From: Arion vulgaris
Lineage: Eukaryota; Mollusca; Gastropoda; Stylommatophora; Arionidae
Assembly (NCBI GenBank): GCA_020796225.1
Contig: CM036755.1
Span: forward strand, 62,432,652-62,496,651
DNA: 64,000 nt
Direction: 5' to 3'
In this document: piece by piece, positions 31,406 through 41,839 of the stretch
Position numbering within the stretch: the first letter of the stretch is position 1
How the letters are laid out: the number at the start of each line of letters is the position of its first letter
The notes under the pieces: model-generated
What the model was told of the DNA's origin: nothing
Databases searched by the model: none
The model's input: only the letters and a program-made list of their open reading frames with translations
Program-made: the position numbers and the translations under genes

Positions 31406-32060
31406 TACTTGTAATCAATAGGCTACTCATTTTCACATTTCTCCCATCGAAAGAAAATCTAGGTGACCTCATCTCTGCTAAATGCAGAACCAGGTACAGA
31501 ACAAACCTTTTAGGTACTAAAAGCTGTTAAAACAAAATAGAGGCCATCTTTAAAAGGTGAAGATAGAGATGGGTTGGACATGCATGTCAGTATAAACATT
31601 GGCTAGAACAGCTCTCCGATGGACAGCGGATTGGAATAGAATGCACGGACGTTCAAATGAAACATAAAGAAGAACTCTTCGACATGAATTGCAATTAAAG
31701 TGATGAACAGTTTTGTGTTGACACTTTAGCGACGGCCATATGCATTATTGCGATGCGGGTGACTTTTTGTGGCGCTACGGCTGTTTCATTCTGGAATTAG
31801 TTCACACTCAGGAGACAGTTGTTAGCATTTCGTGTGATTTTCGTTGGCCCAGGAACGGAGCAATTATGGGGTGACCCATTGCAGTGAAGTTGGAACCGTA
31901 CATATGAACTATAGAGAAAAGCTGTGTAAAAGTAGAAAAATTGTGGCATAACATGTGAAACTATTGGCACATAAATACGGACGAACGGTAGCAAAATCTC
32001 TTGTGGAATCCTTCTATCTTTGAAAGGTAAACTTTTCCCTGAAAAAGCTTACATACTGCA
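31406..32060. other. Mostly blank
   Basis: A weak retroelement-like segment, RWVGHACQ, is encoded at 31567-31590. Otherwise nothing recognised. Confidence 0.35.
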
Positions 32061-32071
32061 TTTGTATGTTA

Positions 32072-32322
32072 ATCTTCTTCTTCTTTGCGTTTGTTCTTTA
32101 TGACCAATTTTAATCACTCTTTGTGATATGTTTGATCTTTGCCAAGAACGTGTATACGTTGCATATTGGTTTGATAGGCCCTAAACGCATAGACTTCTAC
32201 ACGCTTAGGACACATGCATCCGATTTCAGCCAAACCTCCTTAGTCACCTCTTACGACATGCGTGGTAGGTAACAGTGGTTCTATTCTTTACACCCCAAAT
32301 TTCGGCCCCGTAACCACTCGGG
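32072..32322 (-). mobile_element. SINE-A2, full length
   Basis: Bounded by an 8-bp repeat gtatgtta at 32064-32071 and 32323-32330. The minus strand runs from ccgagtggttacggggccg to a GAAGAAGAAG tail. The core gtcgtaagaggtgact is nearly intact. Confidence 0.85.
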
Positions 32323-32344
32323 GTATGTTATTATATACTGACTT

Positions 32345-32970
32345 ATTGTTTTTATAGGAGTGCCGCTACTACATTCGGCAAACTATCAAAGCGAGCGTGG
32401 GACAACAAAAATTGACATTGCAGACGAAGACTCAAATATATCGAGCCTGTGTAATTAGTTCCTTACTATGGCTCAGAAACATGGACAGCCTACTCAAGAC
32501 ACGAGAGGAGACTTAACATCTTTCACCTTCGATGTCTCCGCAAGATTATGAACATCAGGTGGTACGACAAGATAACCAATACTGAAGTACTACAACGTGC
32601 AAATCTGCCTTCCATCATGGGCATGCTCAGCAGTAGACGACTAAGATGGTTGGGACATGTGAGAAGAATGGAAACTTATCGCATACCAAAACAAATGTTG
32701 TTCTGTGAACTTTCGGAGGAAGAGGCACCAGGGCAGACCACTGCTCAGATATAAAGATGTCTGCAAAACCTCAATGAAAAACTTTTCTATAGATCCCAGC
32801 ACATGGGAGGACTAGCTGATGACAGAGTTGTGTGGAAAGCCAAATTACGGAAGGGCGCAGAGTCTTTGAGAAGAGACTTATGTACGAGCTGAACAACAAG
32901 AGAAAAGCGAAAACTCAGAAGTTGTCACAGTAAAACACTTGCCTATTGACCGTCTGTAAAGATGAAAAGG
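32345..32970 (+). pseudogene. RTE-J C-terminal region
   Basis: Frames together: TTFGKLSKRAW, YRACVISSLL, ETWTAYSRHERRLNIFHLRC, MNIRWYDKITNTEVLQRANL, RRLRWLGHVRRMETYRIPKQ and MLFCELSEE. A frame break follows, then CLQNLNEKLFYRSQ. It starts next to the SINE-A2 at 32072. The 3' part recurs at 42478. Confidence 0.75.
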
Positions 32971-33039
32971 GCCATATATATATTGTTTTTTTAATACGTT
33001 ACAGGAAACAAAAACTAAACCCACATTCAGAATCAGAAA

Positions 33040-33300
33040 TCTCCCGTGTGGTGCCAGGGCCCGCAGAAGAGCAAATAATAGTACCACTGCAACCAATAAG
33101 GCATGTCGTAAGAGGCGGCTAATGTAGGCCCTAGGGATGCTACCCTAGTAAATAAAAAACAGCGCAGAAGTCGGATGTGCTGGCCTACTTGTAGGTGTAT
33201 AACTGGCACAACGTACAATCGTTCTTAGGCTCAGATAACATACAAATCATACAGAGTGGTTGACAAGTGGTCGATATGGAACGTTCGAAGAAGAAGAAGA
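33040..33300 (+). mobile_element. SINE-A, full length
   Basis: Head cccgtgtggtgccagggcc, core gtcgtaagaggcggct, tail of seven GAA/AAG repeats. A very well-kept copy. Confidence 0.9.
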
Positions 33301-33309
33301 ATAAGAAGG

Positions 33310-33750
33310 AATCAGCAATGAAAACTCTATTGAAACCAGTCACTCTCTCAAAGAAAAGAATCTAAAACTCTACTGGAACCAGTCACTCTCTCAAAGAAAA
33401 GAATCTAAAACTCTACTGGAACCAGTCACTCTCTCAAAGGAAAGAATCCAAAACTCTGCTGGAACCAGTCACTCTCTCAAAGAAAAGAATCTAAAACTCT
33501 ACTGGAACCAGTCACTCTCTCAAAGGAAAGAATCTAAAACTCTACTGGAACCAGTCACTCTCTCAAAGAAAAGAATCCAAAACTCTGCTGGAACCAGTCA
33601 CTCTCTCAAAGAAAAGAATCTAAAACTCTACTGGAACCAGTCACTCTCTCAAAGAAAAGAATCTAAAACTCTACTGGAACCAGTCACTCTCTCAAAGAAA
33701 AGAATCTAAAACTCTACTTGAAACAGTCACTCTCTCAACGGAAAGAATCT
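33310..33750 (+). repeat. Minisatellite, 43-bp unit, ten copies
   Basis: Unit gaatctaaaactctactgga followed by accagtcactctctcaaag and aaaa. Variants differ at one to three positions. It abuts the SINE-C at 33752. Confidence 0.95.
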
Positions 33751-33751
33751 A

Positions 33752-35233
33752 AAAACGAAAGATTGATCTAATTGCAACAGGTTTCCCATATGACTCCGCC
33801 CTTGTCGACAGAAATTGAACGCCATCTGCTGAGAGTGTTGTACAAAGTACAAACTCCGTCGCTCCAGCAACAATCCTAGCTATCTCATGAAAAATGAAAA
33901 AAATTGAACATCTGACTAGGTACAGATTCGTACCCACAAACTTCAGAACCGTAGAAAGTGTCTTAATCACTTCGTCATAGCTACCTCTTATCTTCCAAAC
34001 TGTAGAAAGTGTCTTAATCACTTCGTCATAGCTACCTCTTATCTTCCAAACTGTATAAAGTGTCTTAATCACTTCGTCATAGCTACCTCTTATCTTCCAA
34101 ACTGTAGAAAGTGTCGTAATCACTTTGTCATAGCTACCTCTTATCTTCCAAACTGTAGAAAGTGTCTTAATCACTTTGTCATAGCTACCTCTTATCTTCC
34201 AAACTGTAGAAAGTGTCTTAATCACTTCGTCATAGCTACCTCTTATCTTCCAAACTGTAGAAAGTGTCGTAATCACTTCGTCATAGCTACCTCTTATCTT
34301 CCAAACTGTAGAAAGTGTCGTAATCACTTCGTCATAGCTACCTCTTATCTTCCAAACTGTAGAAAGTGTCGTAATAACTTCGTCATAGCTACCTCTTATC
34401 TTCCAAACTGTAGAAAGTGTCGTAATCACTTCGTCATAGCTACCTCTTATCTTCCAAACTGTAGAAAGTGTCGTAATCACTTTGTCATAGCTACCTCTTA
34501 TCTTCCAAACTGTAGAAAGTGTCGTAATCACTTTGTCATAGCTACCTCTTATCTTCCAAACTGTAGAAAGTGTCGTAATCACTTTGTCATAGCTACCTCT
34601 TATCTTCCAAACTGTAGAAAGTGTCGTAATCACTTCGTCATAGCTACCTCTTATCTTCCAAACTGTAGAAAGTGTCGTAATCACTTCGTCATAGCTACCT
34701 CTTATCTTCCAAACTGTAGAAAGTGTCGTAATCACTTCGTCAAAGCTACCTCTTATCTTCCAAACTGTAGAAAGTGTCGTAATCACTTCGTCATAGCTAC
34801 CTCTTATCTTACAAACTGTAGAAAGTGTCGTAATCACTTCGTCATAGCTACCTCTTATCTTCCAAACTGTAGAAAGTGTCGTAATCACTTCGTCATAGCT
34901 ACCTCTTATCTTCCAAACTGTAGAAAGTGTCGTAATCACTTCGTCATAGCTACCTCTTATCTTCCAAACTGTAGAAAGTGTCGTAATAACTTCGTCATAG
35001 CTACCTCTTATCTTCCAAACTGTAGAAAGTGTCGTAATCACTTCGTCATAGCTACCTCTTATCTTCCAAACTGTAGAAAGTGTCGTAATCACTTCGTCAT
35101 AGCTACCTCTTATCTTCCAAACTGTAGAAAGTGTCGTAATCACTTCGTCATAGCTACCTCTTATCGGTCAGAATTCGAACTCATAATCTTCCAAACGACA
35201 GACAAACGTCTTTACTACTCCGCCATAAAGACC
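33752..35233 (-). mobile_element. SINE-C expanded by an internal minisatellite
   Basis: The SINE-C 3' body lies at 33752-33890 and its head at about 35165-35233 (minus-strand ggtctttatggcggagtagt and gagttcgaattctg). Between them is a 51-bp array. A normal SINE-C is about 245 bp; this one is 1.48 kb. Confidence 0.8.
33960..35165 (-). repeat. Minisatellite, 51-bp unit, about 23 copies
   Basis: The plus-strand unit is cttccaaactgtagaaagtg, then tcgtaatcacttcgtcatag and ctacctcttat. Variation is limited to a few sites (cttaatcac, ctttgtcat). Because 51 is a multiple of three, the minus strand has a 464-codon frame. That frame repeats 17 residues (EVITTLSTVWKIRGSYD), which is a by-product. Confidence 0.95.
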
Positions 35234-35399
35234 ATCTATGAAACAAAGAGAAAGTGACACTATGCTAAACAATGTTATTGATGTATAATTATAACTAGAG
35301 GACTAAACTATGCAAGCGATATCGCTAAAATATTATTTAATTATATTATCATTATCGTTAAGAGCAACGATAGTTTTAATGATTGTTGCTCTTGCTTTG

Positions 35400-35520
35400 T
35401 GAGGGCGTGGATCCGAGATCAAATTCCATAGTGGGAGTGGGATTTTTTCTGTGTGGCTCTTAGGTCGACCCAGCCTCACATGCGTACTAGAGATTAATAG
35501 ATTGATTGATTAACACACCA
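35400..35520 (+). mobile_element. SINE-E-like fragment
   Basis: It contains gatttttt, gtgtggctcttagg and cgacccagcctcacatg, matching the middle of the SINE-E at 55930. It ends in an ATTGATTGATT run. Confidence 0.5.
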
Positions 35521-35607
35521 ACTTCCACGTGCCGAAGCATGCGTCCTTTTATTGATTCTATTTGGCCATATGTCGTAGACCGCTCCAAGATTTGTTTCAT
35601 TGTCAAA

Positions 35608-35854
35608 AAAGGGTATAAAGCCGAAAGATTGACTTTACTGCACCGGGATTTATCCCATATGGTTCGGTCCTTCTCCGCAGAAATGAAACTCCATCTGCCG
35701 AGATTATTGCACAAAGCACGAACTCCGTAGTTCCTGCAACAATCCTAGGGTCACTGGAAAAATACACGTGAACAGAACGACGCAGTCTAGTTTCGAATCC
35801 ACGACCTTCAGAACTTAAGGCAGCGCTTAACCATTTAGCCACAAAGACCTCCTA
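35608..35854 (-). mobile_element. SINE-C with 13-bp target duplication
   Basis: Flanked by tttcattgtcaaa at 35595-35607 and 35855-35867. The minus strand opens gtctttgtggctaaatgg (A-box region) and has a gattcgaaac B box. It defines the length of the family. Confidence 0.85.
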
Positions 35855-35999
35855 TTTCATTGTCAAATTAGCTTCAAAATGTACCTTAATTAATTGTTAT
35901 TGTTATCGGCTTTTAATTTATTTTATCTCATTATTTTACCTCCTGATAAATGTATAATTATTTATCTATAAAGTCCCATGTCATTCTTCCATATTTGTG

Positions 36000-36052
36000 A
36001 AACTTTCTTCATTTTCTTCTAACATTCCATATCAACCACTTGTTAACCACTC
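36000..36052 (-). mobile_element. SINE-A 3' end fragment
   Basis: It shows ccatatcaaccacttgttaa and ccactctgtgtg, then stops where SINE-B begins. Confidence 0.65.
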
Positions 36053-36262
36053 TGTGTGCTTGCCTGCCCTAGGTGTTCGTAGTGCGTTGGATGACGGATG
36101 GCAAGCGCCCTGTGAGTGTGGTTCAATTCCGCGGGCTGATAGAAAAGCCACAGGTTCTCCAGATTTACGGTGTTTGTGGCACCGAAACGAAGGGTTACGA
36201 TGTCCATGGCACCAAGCCGAAGAGTTGAAAGCTCAAGTGCTTCGGGATCGAAAAAATAAATG
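36053..36262 (+). mobile_element. SINE-B, inserted in a SINE-A
   Basis: Head gtgcgttggatgacggatgg, B box gttcaattccgcgg, body gtggcaccgaaacgaaggg, tail after gggatcgaaaaaat. Confidence 0.8.
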
Positions 36263-36805
36263 TCAGATACGGCAAGCTATCCACAGCCTCCCTTTCCAAT
36301 CCTTGAAAAATAAAAGACTTTTTATTAAAACAGTTTATGCGAATCTAGTCTTCTCCATGTTGGTGTAGTAAACTACCAAATAAAATTTATTTACTCAACC
36401 TCTCCCCATTCCCTCTCCTTGAAAACATGTATGAGGACGCCCATGTACATGTATATAGTTCATACAGTGTCTCCAATTTCTGTTGGCATTCTACCATTTT
36501 TAATGCTTGTACAGTGTCGTATCCACCTCATTCCTCACAGACAGTGTCATGAAAATATTGTTATAATATTTCTTTTTAAAAAAAAAAATACCACATTGTT
36601 CCACCAGCTTTGGAACTAATAAAAGACTACATCACAGTCCCTTGTAGTCAAATTTTACCGAGGACCACGCTATTTCAACCAACCAGCTTTGTCCCTAAAG
36701 AGAATAGAGCGCGTAACATCTGGAAATTATTTAGACGCTGCTCATAATACTAGTTATTAGGCCACGTTACCCTGCTCTAGAAAGGGTTCCTTTTTTTACA
36801 GGATG
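36263..36805. other. No feature seen
   Basis: A 540-bp AT-rich stretch with no recognised family or convincing exon. Confidence 0.4.
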
Positions 36806-36813
36806 GATTAGAC

Positions 36814-37165
36814 CGTAGCCCCCGGTAACATAAGGCCGGATAGCTTAGCCAACAAATCGGAAATTCCTGTTAGATTTGGGTTTGTTTTGTATATTTTGAT
36901 AGAACACTGTACGCTTTTGTGCAATTTTACCAAATTCTATGCGTTGATAGTTATTTATTGGTGAAAACTGTTATTAATACTGATATTTCTTAGCTTTAAA
37001 CTTAACTTGCAACATAATATAGCCTTGAGTAGGCATGTTGTGTTATTTTTAAAATGAATTAGTCTATATACAACAACAATGGAATGTGAGGATCACGCGG
37101 CAGTTGCGGTCTTATTTCCTAGAATGTTGACCTGAGCCAGCCGGCTGTATGTTATAGGAGACCAT
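36814..37165. mobile_element. MITE, about 350 bp, hAT-like
   Basis: Inverted ends (cggtaacataaggccgg on the left; the complement of ataacatacagccggc on the right). The 8-bp flanks are gattagac (36806-36813) and ggttagac (37166-37173), one mismatch. A sister copy is at 51576. Confidence 0.75.
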
Positions 37166-37379
37166 GGTTAGACATATTACTTTATATCAGTGTGTCCAAC
37201 GTTTTTATATATTGAGGTGCATCATCTAACTGATGGTTGTGGGAGGAAGCGGGTGTCATGGGATGATTGCAATATTGCAAACTAATACTAACAATATTAA
37301 TATAGTTGAGATGTCGATGGGAAAAAAAACACCACAGAAAAATAGTGTTTTCTTTAATTCTGATTAATGTTAAAGCTGG

Positions 37380-37512
37380 AACAGACAAGCTCCATGTGAG
37401 TGCGGTTCAATACTGCAGGCTGGAAGAAAGCTACAGTTTCTCCAGATTTACGGTGTCGTGGCAGCCGAACCGAAAAAGATGAAAGCTTAAGTGCTTCTGT
37501 ATCGAAAAAAGC
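37380..37512 (+). mobile_element. SINE-B, 5'-truncated
   Basis: It starts within the head (agctccatgtgagtgcgg), includes gttcaatactgcagg and ends in tgtatcgaaaaaag. Confidence 0.7.
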
Positions 37513-37689
37513 TGGCACAGTAAAATAGGTCGCCTTGCATTTTGACACGGGCGCCATGGCGCCATGGGTTTTGCGTTGGACATTGTTGCTATACATTATG
37601 TAAAGTCAATAGATAGAACTGACAATCTAAACGTCTTATAGAGTTTGACAGCAACGACACCTGCAGCTGAACTAAGCCCCGTCAACAGC

Positions 37690-37880
37690 TATATTGCATT
37701 GGCTTGGGTTGAAGATTGGAGGGGTCAGACAAGAACAGCAAAACAGGCTTATGGGTAGGCTCAATCAACATCGAACTGGTACGGTTAGTTGTAGGACGTT
37801 GTTGGAGATATTGCGAAGGAGATCGTAGCATCTAAGGACATTTCTGAATTGCAATGAAGATATTCAAAACTGAAACTTTT
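37690..37880 (+). pseudogene. LINE-U C-terminal fragment
   Basis: It encodes LMGRLNQHRTGTVSCRTLLE and ILRRRS, then a decayed terminal segment. It matches the LINQHRTG and LLRRRSEP parts of the copy at 785. Confidence 0.65.
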
Positions 37881-38079
37881 TATTGTTGCATTTCTATGAA
37901 GATACTCTTTTTGTTACGCTTTTGGTTTTTTTAATTTTCTTTTATTATAGTAAAACTAAAAATTAGCGCGAACAAAAATAATGAGAACGGATAAAACAAA
38001 CATGACATGATATTTTTATCAACGCGGAGAAAGTAGAAAATGGAAACAGTTTTGAATATCCCATTTACAGTTCACGGCT

Positions 38080-38605
38080 AACAGAAGATGGAAATGGATG
38101 AAGGAAAAAGAGGAACAAGCATGGTTTTACACAAACATTGAACAACTAAATAGAGTATAGAAGGAATTGATAGAAAAACAAAGATCAGAATACTAAGAGC
38201 ATGCATATTCCCAGTGGCAACGTATGGGTGTGAAGCATGGACATTTAACAAGGCAGTGGAGAAACATATAAGTGCTTTTGAATATAATAGTTACAGAAGA
38301 ATCCCTGATATATCGTGGACAGATAGGAGAACAAATAGATCTATCCAGAAAGAACTCAAAATCAAAGAAAATTGAGATATTTTGGACATATAAAAAGACA
38401 CGAAGGGCTGGAGAAGACCATCATGAAAGGAAACATACCGGCAAAGAGGATAAGAGGAGGACCACGGAGAAGATGGATTCAAGATGTAACTGACAGTTTG
38501 AACGGCTGCAGAGGCGGAACATTTGGCCTATGGGAGAGAGAAAAACCGAAGGACTGTAGGGGTGGCAAAGTTAAGCTCAGGACAAGCTATTTGATGATGA
38601 TTAAA
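38080..38605 (+). pseudogene. RTE-like retroelement C-terminus
   Basis: Across frames: RACIFPVATYGCEAWTFN, FEYNSYRRIPDISWTDRR, FGHIKRHEGLEKTIMKGN, RIRGGPRRRWIQDVTD, then LWEREKPKDC. Close sister of the copy at 15003. Confidence 0.75.
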
Positions 38606-38634
38606 ATAAAAATTAAACACAACAAACCATTAAT

Positions 38635-38675
38635 TCTTCTTCTCCTCCGCCATTTACTTCTTTATAGAAGTGTTG
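38635..38675 (+). repeat. Solitary unit of the 22955 tandem repeat
   Basis: It reads cgccatttacttctttatag and aagtg, as in the array 15.6 kb upstream. Suggests the unit itself belongs to a dispersed element. Confidence 0.6.
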
Positions 38676-38689
38676 GGGAGGAGGTTGTG

Positions 38690-39173
38690 TAGTGATCTTG
38701 TGTATACTTGTTTCAAGACCCTGTGTAAGCTGATATTATAAAGTTTAATTGTGGTGTCAAAATTTGCAATATTTAACCAACATTCTAAAACACAGCATTT
38801 TTTTCAAATTTATGTTTTGACTCTGGAATCCTGTTGTAGTATCGGAATCGTTATTTTTGGTATTCCCACGCTTCTCCATGCTCCAGTAATTAATGTCATT
38901 ACAATAGGCGTCACACGATACCAATGAGACCACTTTTTATGTTCGATTTCTTACTGTGAGGACGTGAATACAGTGTTCCCTCCAGAGAACGAGAGACAAA
39001 AAAGTCAATTCTTCCCGTCTGGAGACATTTACAGGTCGGACAATCGATTTGCTCAAGGGCAGTTCATCTCGTGTTGAAGTCTGCTTGTGAATCCGTTCCA
39101 GGTCTATTTCTAAATCTATTGTATTTTTTTCGCAAACATTTACTTGATGAGTCGTCTTTGTTACATTTCACAG
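38690..39173. other. Unassigned; perhaps host intron
   Basis: No repeat family recognised. It precedes the candidate exon and ends in a plausible acceptor. Confidence 0.35.
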
Positions 39174-39292
39174 GTTAGTAGGTCAGGAGAGATTTCTTGT
39201 GTCATGGTTTTTGGAAAACATATCAGAGGGCGTCATAACAAAGAATAGTGCTTTTGAAGTGGATACAATGGAAATTATGGAGTGCTTTGTTG
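39174..39292 (+). CDS. Candidate internal exon of an unidentified host gene
   Basis: A pyrimidine-rich stretch ending in ttacatttcacag precedes 119 bases that end at a strong donor (ttgttg|gtaagata). One frame, starting at the second base, is fully open for 39 codons: LVGQERFLVSWFLENI, then SEGVITKNS and DTMEIMECFV. Another frame has a stop. The residue composition looks like real protein and there is no family repeat in it. I do not recognise the protein. The exon starts and ends within codons, consistent with an internal exon. Neighbouring exons were not found. Chance splice-like borders remain possible. Confidence 0.45.
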
Positions 39293-39339
39293 GTAAGATA
39301 CAGATACCTATTATAGCGTGATTAAGTGACTATTGATAT

Positions 39340-39504
39340 CAGTGGCGGCTCGTGATAATTTTTGTTGGTGGGGTCAGACAAATTTTTCCTGATAAATCAT
39401 AGTTTTTGGTAGCTATATTTTAATTTATAAAATAATAAATACACGTTATACATTAGTTCTGGTGGGGCACTGCCCTACTGGCCCTTAATGACGAGTCGCC
39501 ACTG
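39340..39504. mobile_element. hAT MITE, 165 bp
   Basis: Terminal inverted repeats cagtggcggctcgtgat and its near complement at the right (gacgagtcgccactg). Perfect 8-bp duplication attgatat at 39332-39339 and 39505-39512. Lies 47 bp after the candidate exon. Confidence 0.9.
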
Positions 39505-39529
39505 ATTGATATCAATATTGATAGAGGCT

Positions 39530-39880
39530 GCAGTAAAACTATGTAGAATGGCGAAACACCTGTAGGTTTACAAATAGAAGTACTGTAGGTTTACAAAAAA
39601 ACAATGACAATGCACAGCAACGTTTCGACCAAAAGGTCTTTATCAAGCAAACGATACAAAAAAAGTGACGAATGTCACAGAACACTACATATAGACTTTG
39701 ACAATATGTAGATAATGGTAATATCTTTGTCAAAGTCTATATGTAATGTTCTGTGACATTCGTCACTTGGTTGTATCGTTTGCTTGATAAAACTTTGTCG
39801 AAACGTTGCTGTGCATGTCATTGTTTTATATTTGTAAAAGTACAGTATTTTGTTATTAGTAGTTTTGACTATAGATATGC
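39530..39880. mobile_element. Penelope-like ends in inverted pair
   Basis: The left arm (39596-39714) is the reverse complement of the right arm (39726-39830). A spacer of about 11 bp lies between them. Each arm carries the ttgcttgataaag, gtcgaaacgttgctgtgca block. Confidence 0.8.
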
Positions 39881-39889
39881 AAACCGACC

Positions 39890-39985
39890 GTGTGTTCCTA
39901 GGCCCCTCAATGGAAGCAAAGAATAGTAACACTGCGATCTACAAAGCATGTCTTAAAAGGCAACTGAGGTATGTGTCTAGGGAAG
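39890..39985 (+). mobile_element. SINE-A 5' part
   Basis: It reads cgtgtgttcctaggccc, agcaaagaatagtaacactg and a mutated core (cttaaaaggcaactg), ending at gggaagctat. Confidence 0.65.
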
Positions 39986-39989
39986 CTAT

Positions 39990-40125
39990 CTCTCTTTCTC
40001 TCTGCCTTTTTACCCGGGTTGGGGCATAGGCCCTCAACCAACTCATGCCAAGTCTTCCTATCTCTAGCTATCTCCTGCAGCTCTCTCCAGCACTTCTTTA
40101 TATTGTTGATCTCTGACTCCAACCT
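39990..40125 (-). pseudogene. RTE-like extreme C-terminus
   Basis: The minus strand encodes INNIKKCWRELQEIARDRKT and WHELVEGLCPNPG, the usual end of endonuclease-RT elements. Confidence 0.7.
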
Positions 40126-40149
40126 GGTGACATGTCGTTTCTGCGGAGA

Positions 40150-40205
40150 GAACCGTTCCACGTGGGAAGAGCTAATGTAATGAAATAAACATTTCGTCTT
40201 GAGAC
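40150..40205 (+). mobile_element. SINE-C 3' tip
   Basis: It reads ccacgtgggaagagct, then aatgaaataaac and cttgagacc, like the end of the 26617 copy. Confidence 0.4.
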
Positions 40206-40370
40206 CTAATCTTCATTTCAATATGGGACAGAAACATGGACATTTGAACAAACAACAAGAGTATAAATTTACAGAGTCCCAGATTTGACTATATAGAAGA
40301 CATTGATTATTTCTTGAATACAAAAACATAAATAAATGAAGAACTCTTTGAGAGGAGGATATGTAGGGAA

Positions 40371-40597
40371 AAGAAGGATTGAGTTCATTCCATCGGGATT
40401 TACTCTACATGGATCAGTCCCTCTCCGTAGAAATTGCACGCCATTTGTCGAGAGTATTGCACATAGCAGATACTCCGCCGCTCCGGCAACAATCCTATGG
40501 ATCACTGGAAAAAATACACTCGTGAAGAGAACCGTTCGATCCGGATTTGTGCACACGACATTCAGAACACAAGACAATAGATTAACCACTAAGTCCC
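40371..40597 (-). mobile_element. SINE-C, full length
   Basis: Minus strand: head with ggacttagtggttaatc (A-box region), body with ccatagg-attgttgccgg, ending in aatgaactcaatcct. Confidence 0.75.
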
Positions 40598-40739
40598 GAA
40601 ACCGGTCCCTCCAATCCTACAAAATGAAGAACCAGAGACAAATCAAATATTTGGACAAATGAAGAAGTTAACACAGTGCTAAAATATCGTACTGTGGTAG
40701 TAATGAAGCAACGGCAAGAGATTACAAATTGAAGGTAAT

Positions 40740-40975
40740 GCACTTAGTTGCGGGCAAAGGGATCGCATGGAGTCAAAATAGTAACATAGCACACTAAAGC
40801 AGTCAAGAGCGACGGTATTAGAGCACTTAGTAAATAAAATGTCCAAATCGGATGTGCTACTGTAGCCATGCATACTGACAATTACAATCGCTCTTAGGCT
40901 AGAATCACATACAAACACATGACACAGAAGATGGAAAGTGGTCGATATGGAGCGTTGAAGAAAGAAGAAGAAAAA
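40740..40975 (+). mobile_element. SINE-A riddled with small deletions
   Basis: The order of SINE-A blocks is kept (aatcggatgtgct, caatcgctcttaggct, gtggtcgatatggagcg, then a GAAGAAG tail). Many one- to three-base gaps are present compared with other copies. Confidence 0.65.
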
Positions 40976-41264
40976 AGGTAAGGTTCAGTTTTTTACCAAG
41001 GGGCTATATTAGGGAACATGTTTTCTTTGACCCCCGCAGACAGGTTGTGGATGGGTCAACGTCAGATCACCGCTTCGCTTCTCAGTATTTCCCCCCCTAT
41101 TGAGACTGGCAACATGATAGTGTAAGACGGGAACAAAACTCATATTCCATTTTAAACTTTGATCTTCACAAAGTTGAGAATCTTTCAATCAAATGTAAGT
41201 CATGTTGTTCTATGGCTCGAAATTGAGACAATAAAGAAACCATCAGAAAACTGCTCATAATCAA

Positions 41265-41475
41265 TCTTCTTTGAATGCTCCATATCGATCCCTTGTACCA
41301 TCTGTATGAGTGTATGTGATCTGAGCCTAAGAGCGATGACGTTGTGCAGCTATGGCTACATGCGCACATCGATTCTGGCTTTATTTACTAGGTAGCATCC
41401 TAGGGCACATCAGTCGCCTCTTAGGACATGCATTGTAGGTCAGTGGTACTATTCTTGCTTGCAGGCCGGCACAAC
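41265..41475 (-). mobile_element. SINE-A, deletion-rich
   Basis: Head, core (tcctaagaggcgactg on the minus strand) and tail are all present, but the copy is about 45 bp short through scattered small gaps. Confidence 0.7.
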
Positions 41476-41479
41476 AGTG

Positions 41480-41790
41480 GATAATCAATCAATACATCCA
41501 TCAGAAAATCAGCCACAAAATCAATCATTATGTGAATAATCAATCGATATGTAAAAATTACTCAATATGTAAAATCAACAAATATATGTAAAAATCAATT
41601 AATATGTAAAAATCAATCAATATGTAAAAATCAATAAATATGTAAAAATCAATAAATATGTAAAAATCAATAAATATGTAAAAATCGATCAATATGTCAA
41701 AATCAATCAATATGTCAAAATCAATCAATATGTAAATCAGATCAATTTAAAAATCAATCAATATGTAAAATCAATAAATATGTGAAACTA
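41480..41790 (+). repeat. 17-18-bp tandem repeat
   Basis: Roughly fifteen units of aaaatcaatcaatatgt, varying as aataaatatgta. Confidence 0.85.
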
Positions 41791-41839
41791 GAAGTCACTC
41801 TGGAACATAGCTTTACTTATTATTGATATATCCATATTG

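Noticed and set aside
33749..35143. A 464-codon minus-strand frame with a 17-residue repeat, resembling a repeat protein
   Set aside because: It is the translation of a 51-bp minisatellite inside a SINE. Its length follows from 51 being a multiple of three, and no start context or upstream gene structure supports it.
35997..36368. A 123-codon frame as a cysteine-containing small protein
   Set aside because: It is a translation of SINE-A and SINE-B sequence. The same frame recurs wherever SINE-B occurs.
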